From: Stercorarius parasiticus
Lineage: Eukaryota; Chordata; Aves; Charadriiformes; Stercorariidae
Assembly: GCA_013396915.1 (NCBI GenBank)
Contig: VWZL01002566.1
Location: 62,001 to 126,000, forward strand
Length of the DNA stretch: 64,000 bases
Direction of reading: 5' to 3'
Shown: piece by piece, positions 61,903 to 64,000 of the stretch
Numbering within the stretch: the first letter of the stretch is position 1
Layout of the letters: each line of letters opens with the position of its first letter
Notes under the pieces: model-generated
Told to the model about the DNA's origin: nothing
The model's database searches: none
What the model saw: the letters and a program-made list of their open reading frames with translations, nothing else
Translations under genes and position numbers: made by a program

Positions 61903-64000
61903 TAAGATGGGGGAAGCAAACAGAGGTGAAGTGATGCCTAAATCCTGCCATGCAGACTCAGCACACTGGTGCCACCAACACCTGCAATGCAACCAGTCAG
62001 GCAACTTGCCAATTGAGGCGTGTTTTCTGTGTCAATAACTGTAGTACAAATGCTTCTCAAAACCTGAAAGATCTTCCAAGTATCTGTTTTCCACCTTGTT
62101 CTTATACTTAGTGCCCTGAAGATGTACATGTCTTTGCTGTGCAACAATGAACTCCTCGGGACCTCCAGTGTCCCAGCACAGTGTCCCGAATGCTCTGCAG
62201 GAAAATCTTTCAAAGGTTTGGATTTCTGGCATTCAAGCACATCCTGGTTTTATCTTTGTTATGAAGATCACAATGGATGCTCAAGCTCACTGTCAAATTA
62301 ATGTCTTGTGAAACAGGTGTTTCTTCATAGACAGCTTCTTGACCGAAAAATGACTTTTCTTTGCCCCAGTCTCCATGAACCTGAGCTGATAGATTATTCA
62401 AAATAGTATGTTCAGCAACACGCAGCAGAAGTGGGAAGAGAAGTTCTGTATGGTGCGGGATTTGTTTTGTACGGGTAGAAACTAGGGAATACGCTTAAAG
62501 TAATCACAAGGAGTCTTTTTTTCTTGCTGTTTATTTCAACATTACACATTTTTAGGTGCACAGACTAGACACATACCAAAAGGAATAATTTTATTAAATT
62601 GAATTACAAAAATATATGCTTCCCTGTCATATGCCAGTTCTTTCTTGTCTACAAACCTGATTTCACCCTTAGATACAGAGTACTGCCTCATGCCATATCT
62701 GTCTCTTTTTATTATACTTTTTTAATCAAAATATTCAGGGATGACAGACAGAAGACTCATGCTCTAGGACCGAAGCTAAATGTTAACTACCAACTGCTTA
62801 CAAACTGAGGAGCTTAGAAGCTGCAACTGCTGACCTTGCCACCAGCTCCTCCATAGTGCCAAAGAGGAGCATTTACCATGCTGATGCATTTTATTTCCGT
62901 GTCAGATTATGTGCTCGCTTTATACAAATCACGAGTTGACACAAAATGTCTATGAGTCAGTCTTTTTCCTTCATGTATTACTCACGTAAGATCTGTAACA
63001 AGATCCTCTATTTTCTGCACATGGCAAAACCTTGTTAAATTAATCACACTGCAAATTGAAAGGAAGAATTACGCCATTTCTCTTTAGAAAAATTAAAACT
63101 TTTGACATTTAAATAGTATATTTACCAAAGCGCTTTGAGTAATACTGTCATCTATTTTCTGTCTATTAAAAAAGCATGTTATAGTGTAAAAACTGTTTTT
63201 ATCTCTGTCTCCGCAAAAGCGTGGCCAACATTGATTCTATTTAACATTTTATCAACTGAACTAGAGAAGAGATATTACCTCTTTGAGCACCAGCCAAAGG
63301 TCTTGTAGCTAATGCTGACCTCTGTCAAATATAACACATTGTATAGGAAGGATTGACAATTATTGTTCTGCTGTATTTTGCAAGACACCAAGGGTCAGAG
63401 CAATGGAATTGTTACGTTGCAGCAGAGCGATAATTCAAAGCTTGTTTGCCTGCGCTGGGTAAAGCTACTAGGGTCAAAAATCGTTGTTGTGTTAGAGTAT
63501 AGACGAAATGCTAAGGAATTTGTAAATAGGCTCGCGGTTTTCCCAGTTATTTTATTTGTTTCCAGGAATTTCCTTTGTGGTTGACAGGTATTCCAAATCA
63601 GCCCACTGCCCTCCTATGGCAGCATGATTCTTCTTGTTAGAGAATGATAAATCAAGCTTTTAATTTCAAAGATTCAGATTGCATTGAAGCTTTATCTAGC
63701 CTGCTGGAGAGGTGAGGGTCCAAGTAGAAAGGTAAAAGCTTTCTTATTCCTCTGGATCATGTATACAATAGGGAAAAAAGATTTACAAATTCGTAAAAGG
63801 CATTTTGATTTCTTTTGCTTAATTTTTAAGGCTCTTTAAAATAAAAAGCATTCCAAGATATCTGTCTGCAAAGCCCATGATTGCATCTCCGTGTGGTGCC
63901 TGGCCTTCTTTACACTGCTAATTTCCATTAAGAGCATTCTGCTTAGTTGAAAGAGCATCAACTTATATTTTTGGCGTTGAAAGTACTGATTTTGATACCT
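61903..64000. other. Intergenic, no gene seen
   Basis: AT-rich non-coding sequence to the window end, with no supported feature. Confidence 0.5.

Overview
This window looks like ordinary, gene-poor nuclear DNA from a bird. The main evidence is four pieces of CR1, the dominant avian LINE. Two of them still carry the diagnostic CR1 3' end, short ATTCTATG-type direct repeats (near 53,027-53,054 on the + strand, and as CACAGAAT on the other strand near 54,157). I recognise no mammalian L1, Alu or B-type SINE. The background is AT-rich with many short chance ORFs. No complete protein-coding host gene, tRNA, rRNA or CRISPR array could be supported, and I cannot name the species or the locus.

Layout. 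1-1,111 is unique AT-rich DNA. 1,112-2,034 is an internally deleted CR1 on the + strand. 2,035-4,212 is an assembly-disturbed block: a 919-bp segment occurs twice with no difference that I can see, and the copies are separated by a 338-bp piece with a single N on each side. 4,213-10,750 is unique DNA with one cluster of octamer (POU-type) motifs near 9.0-9.2 kb. 10,751-11,252 is a CR1 fragment on the - strand. 11,253-41,927 is a long non-coding stretch with a few microsatellites, two places that resemble regulatory elements (24.3-24.6 kb and 33.95-34.14 kb), a GC-rich pocket at 25.1-25.9 kb and a small CpG-rich pocket at 35.8-36.0 kb.

41,928-42,845 is the one clear CpG island, broken by 221 unknown bases (42,390-42,610). 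Just downstream is a candidate exon (42,962-43,173) between a very strong polypyrimidine/TTTAG acceptor and an AAG|GTACGTG donor. Together they suggest a promoter or a first/second exon of a gene or lncRNA running toward higher coordinates, but no product is recognisable.

49,945-53,054 is the longest mobile element, a + strand CR1. It keeps the decayed tail of the ORF1 esterase, most of the endonuclease and parts of the reverse transcriptase, but lacks the catalytic YxDD region. 54,157-54,668 is a second 3' CR1 tail on the opposite strand. 57,937-58,331 is a degenerate 19-bp minisatellite. The rest, to 64,000, is unique non-coding DNA.

I found no new gene system. The items most worth checking are the gapped CpG island with its possible exon, the false-looking 919-bp duplication, and the minisatellite.
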